NCBI GenBank assembly: GCA_020883125.1
Contig: JAHREW010000027.1
Location: forward strand, 1 to 64,000
Origin: Microcoleus sp. CAWBG506
GTDB taxonomy: Bacteria; Cyanobacteriota; Cyanobacteriia; Cyanobacteriales; Microcoleaceae
DNA length: 64,000 nt
Direction of reading: 5' to 3'
The first letter of the stretch is position 1. Each line of letters starts with the position of its first letter. Shown here in pieces: positions 63,044 through 64,000 of the stretch. The notes beneath the pieces are model-generated. The model had not been told where the DNA came from, ran no database searches, and saw only the letters and a program-made list of their open reading frames with translations. Made by a program: the position numbers and the translations under genes.

Positions 63044-64000
63044 CGGTTAACTCCACATAACTAAGTTGACCATTTTGTGAAAAATGAATAATCTCTCGCT
63101 CGGAAAGCCAAAAAGTTCGCAATGGTAATTCTGAATTTTCATAATCTTTATAGATTTGGAAGCTTTTTGTCGGGTTTCTGTAATCAGAGTCGCACTTCGG
63201 ACACCAAGTTTGACTTTGTTTAACTTCTTGTACAGGAGTTGCGATTGGTTCAATATGCCCGCATTTGGGACAAGTCAATTTGAAGACAAAATCGAAAGGA
63301 AGTTCTAAAACCCACTCACCATCCAGCCCTAACATCGCTGCTACTTCACTTGGAGTGCTGTCTATGCTAACTAAGTGAGTAGAAAGATTTTGCTGTCCGG
63401 CTATTAATTCATGGTCGGGGCATTCTTCATTGAGCTTAAATTTACCCAGATTAAAACCCGTTGGAAAGCTAACCGGCAGAAATAATTGTGTTCCGGGTTG
63501 GAAATTTTGCTCTCCCAAGATGACTTGCACAGCTATTTCCACTTGGTAAGCTGCAATGACGGAAGATGTCATAATGCTTGTGGCAATTACTGGCTCTTTG
63601 TAGTCATCTTTTAAATACCCATCTGGACAAGAACGCCTTTCATTAATTTGCTCCCAATGGGTGCTATTCATTTTGCAGCGGTAGCAAGCTGTCTCAGGCA
63701 CTCGCGGATCGAACAGAGCAACGTTGCCCATCGCGTAATCGATCCCGCCGTCGATCCAAGGAATCCCTGCAAAGTAGCATCGCTCATTTAGAGTTCTTCT
63801 TGCCCCAAAGCTGTCCACGCAACCAAAAGCTACATCCATCTCCCGCAGCAAGCCGCGTCCAAAGGCGAACTCTAACTTGCCAAGAATCGGATGTACTTGA
63901 GTATCCGGGTTGATTTCCTTAACCCGCTCCGCTACCACCTCCGCTTTATATCTGCCTATATCTGACTCTCGAAACAAAACCGATCGCGTCAAGTTGTGTT
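63018..64000 (-). CDS. E1-like ThiF-family adenylyltransferase (5' part outside the window)
   Basis: The frame is open to the window edge: HNLTRSVLFRESDIGRYKAE is the internal block that follows the Gly-rich nucleotide-binding motif, so the true start lies beyond base 64000 and the TTG at 63992 is not the start. Seen: DVAFGCVDSFGARRTLNERC, then a CYRC zinc pair, and RRSCPDGY, a candidate catalytic cysteine, before PVIATSIMTSSVIAAYQVEI. A C-terminal zinc ribbon has C-x2-C twice (LTCPKCGHIEP, TWCPKCDSDY). E1 enzymes activate the Ubl C-terminus with ATP. First gene seen in the operon. Confidence 0.88.
   Translation of the reverse strand, partial: HNLTRSVLFRESDIGRYKAEVVAERVKEINPDTQVHPILGKLEFAFGRGLLREMDVAFGCVDSFGARRTLNERCYFAGIPWIDGGIDYAMGNVALFDPRVPETACYRCKMNSTHWEQINERRSCPDGYLKDDYKEPVIATSIMTSSVIAAYQVEIAVQVILGEQNFQPGTQLFLPVSFPTGFNLGKFKLNEECPDHELIAGQQNLSTHLVSIDSTPSEVAAMLGLDGEWVLELPFDFVFKLTCPKCGHIEPIATPVQEVKQSQTWCPKCDSDYRNPTKSFQIYKDYENSELPLRTFWLSEREIIHFSQNGQLSYVELTDETSRREA

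Overview
The window looks like the chromosome of a filamentous, non-heterocystous cyanobacterium (Microcoleus/Oscillatoria/Phormidium type). Support: very frequent HIP1 octamers (GCGATCGC), heptameric STRR-type tandem arrays, many small dispersed palindromic elements, a PEP-CTERM HAF-repeat protein, a CHASE2-GGDEF-EAL protein, a DUF3747/SLH protein, Pst phosphate transport genes and many toxin-antitoxin (TA) remnants. The genus is an inference.

Layout. 1-4.4 kb: the end of a giant subtilase plus lytic-transglycosylase protein. 4.4-11.5 kb: an accessory island of duplicated DUF559 endonuclease cassettes, a GIY-YIG gene, TumE-like, VapBC (broken), ParDE and DUF4160/DUF2442 pairs, glued together by HIP1-anchored mosaic repeats. 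11.5-22.3 kb: HAF/PEP-CTERM protein, c-di-GMP protein, dapB, a membrane protein, cobA-cbiX, manganese catalase, a truncated kinase, tRNA-His. 22.5-27.7 kb: a two-gene SF1 (Upf1-like) helicase operon. 27.8-37.3 kb: DUF3747/SLH protein, prs, a YqeY-domain protein, a proline-rich Ser/Thr kinase, a broken EEP gene, bioD, an M20 amidohydrolase, an aldo/keto reductase. 37.6-42.1 kb: pstS-pstC-pstA-pstB behind a probable Pho box. 42.3-45 kb: bioB, bioY, lspA. 45-57 kb: a radical SAM enzyme, two tandem TA pairs, SRPBCC and CPXCG proteins, a C26 amidotransferase, a flavin oxidoreductase, a GHL10 hydrolase, a wrecked MNT/HEPN module, a Doc pair and an orphan HigA.

The most exciting part is 57.1-64.0 kb (minus strand). 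It is a tightly packed ubiquitin-like conjugation operon: an E1-like ThiF adenylyltransferase (cut by the window edge), two paralogous ubiquitin-like proteins (one ending GGA, one ending RCC), an E2-like protein with HPN and a cysteine, a JAMM/JAB isopeptidase with a complete metal motif, a VirD4/TraG-like ATPase, a PD-(D/E)XK nuclease-like protein, and a membrane protein with a RING-like zinc finger fused to a type IV pilin-like module. E2, JAB, ATPase and nuclease all carry a short motif, [IV]-[KR]-W-[GRH]-[KRN], in low-complexity tails. I know of no description of this. The set resembles Bil-type and other prokaryotic Ub-like operons but adds a DNA- or secretion-type motor and a nuclease.

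Mobile DNA is instructive. One ~122-bp non-coding element occurs four times, three copies with perfect 8-bp target duplications and one with 7 of 8. Another element sits inside the HEPN gene, whose frame is restored when it is removed. All calls come from reading the sequence; no database search was run.
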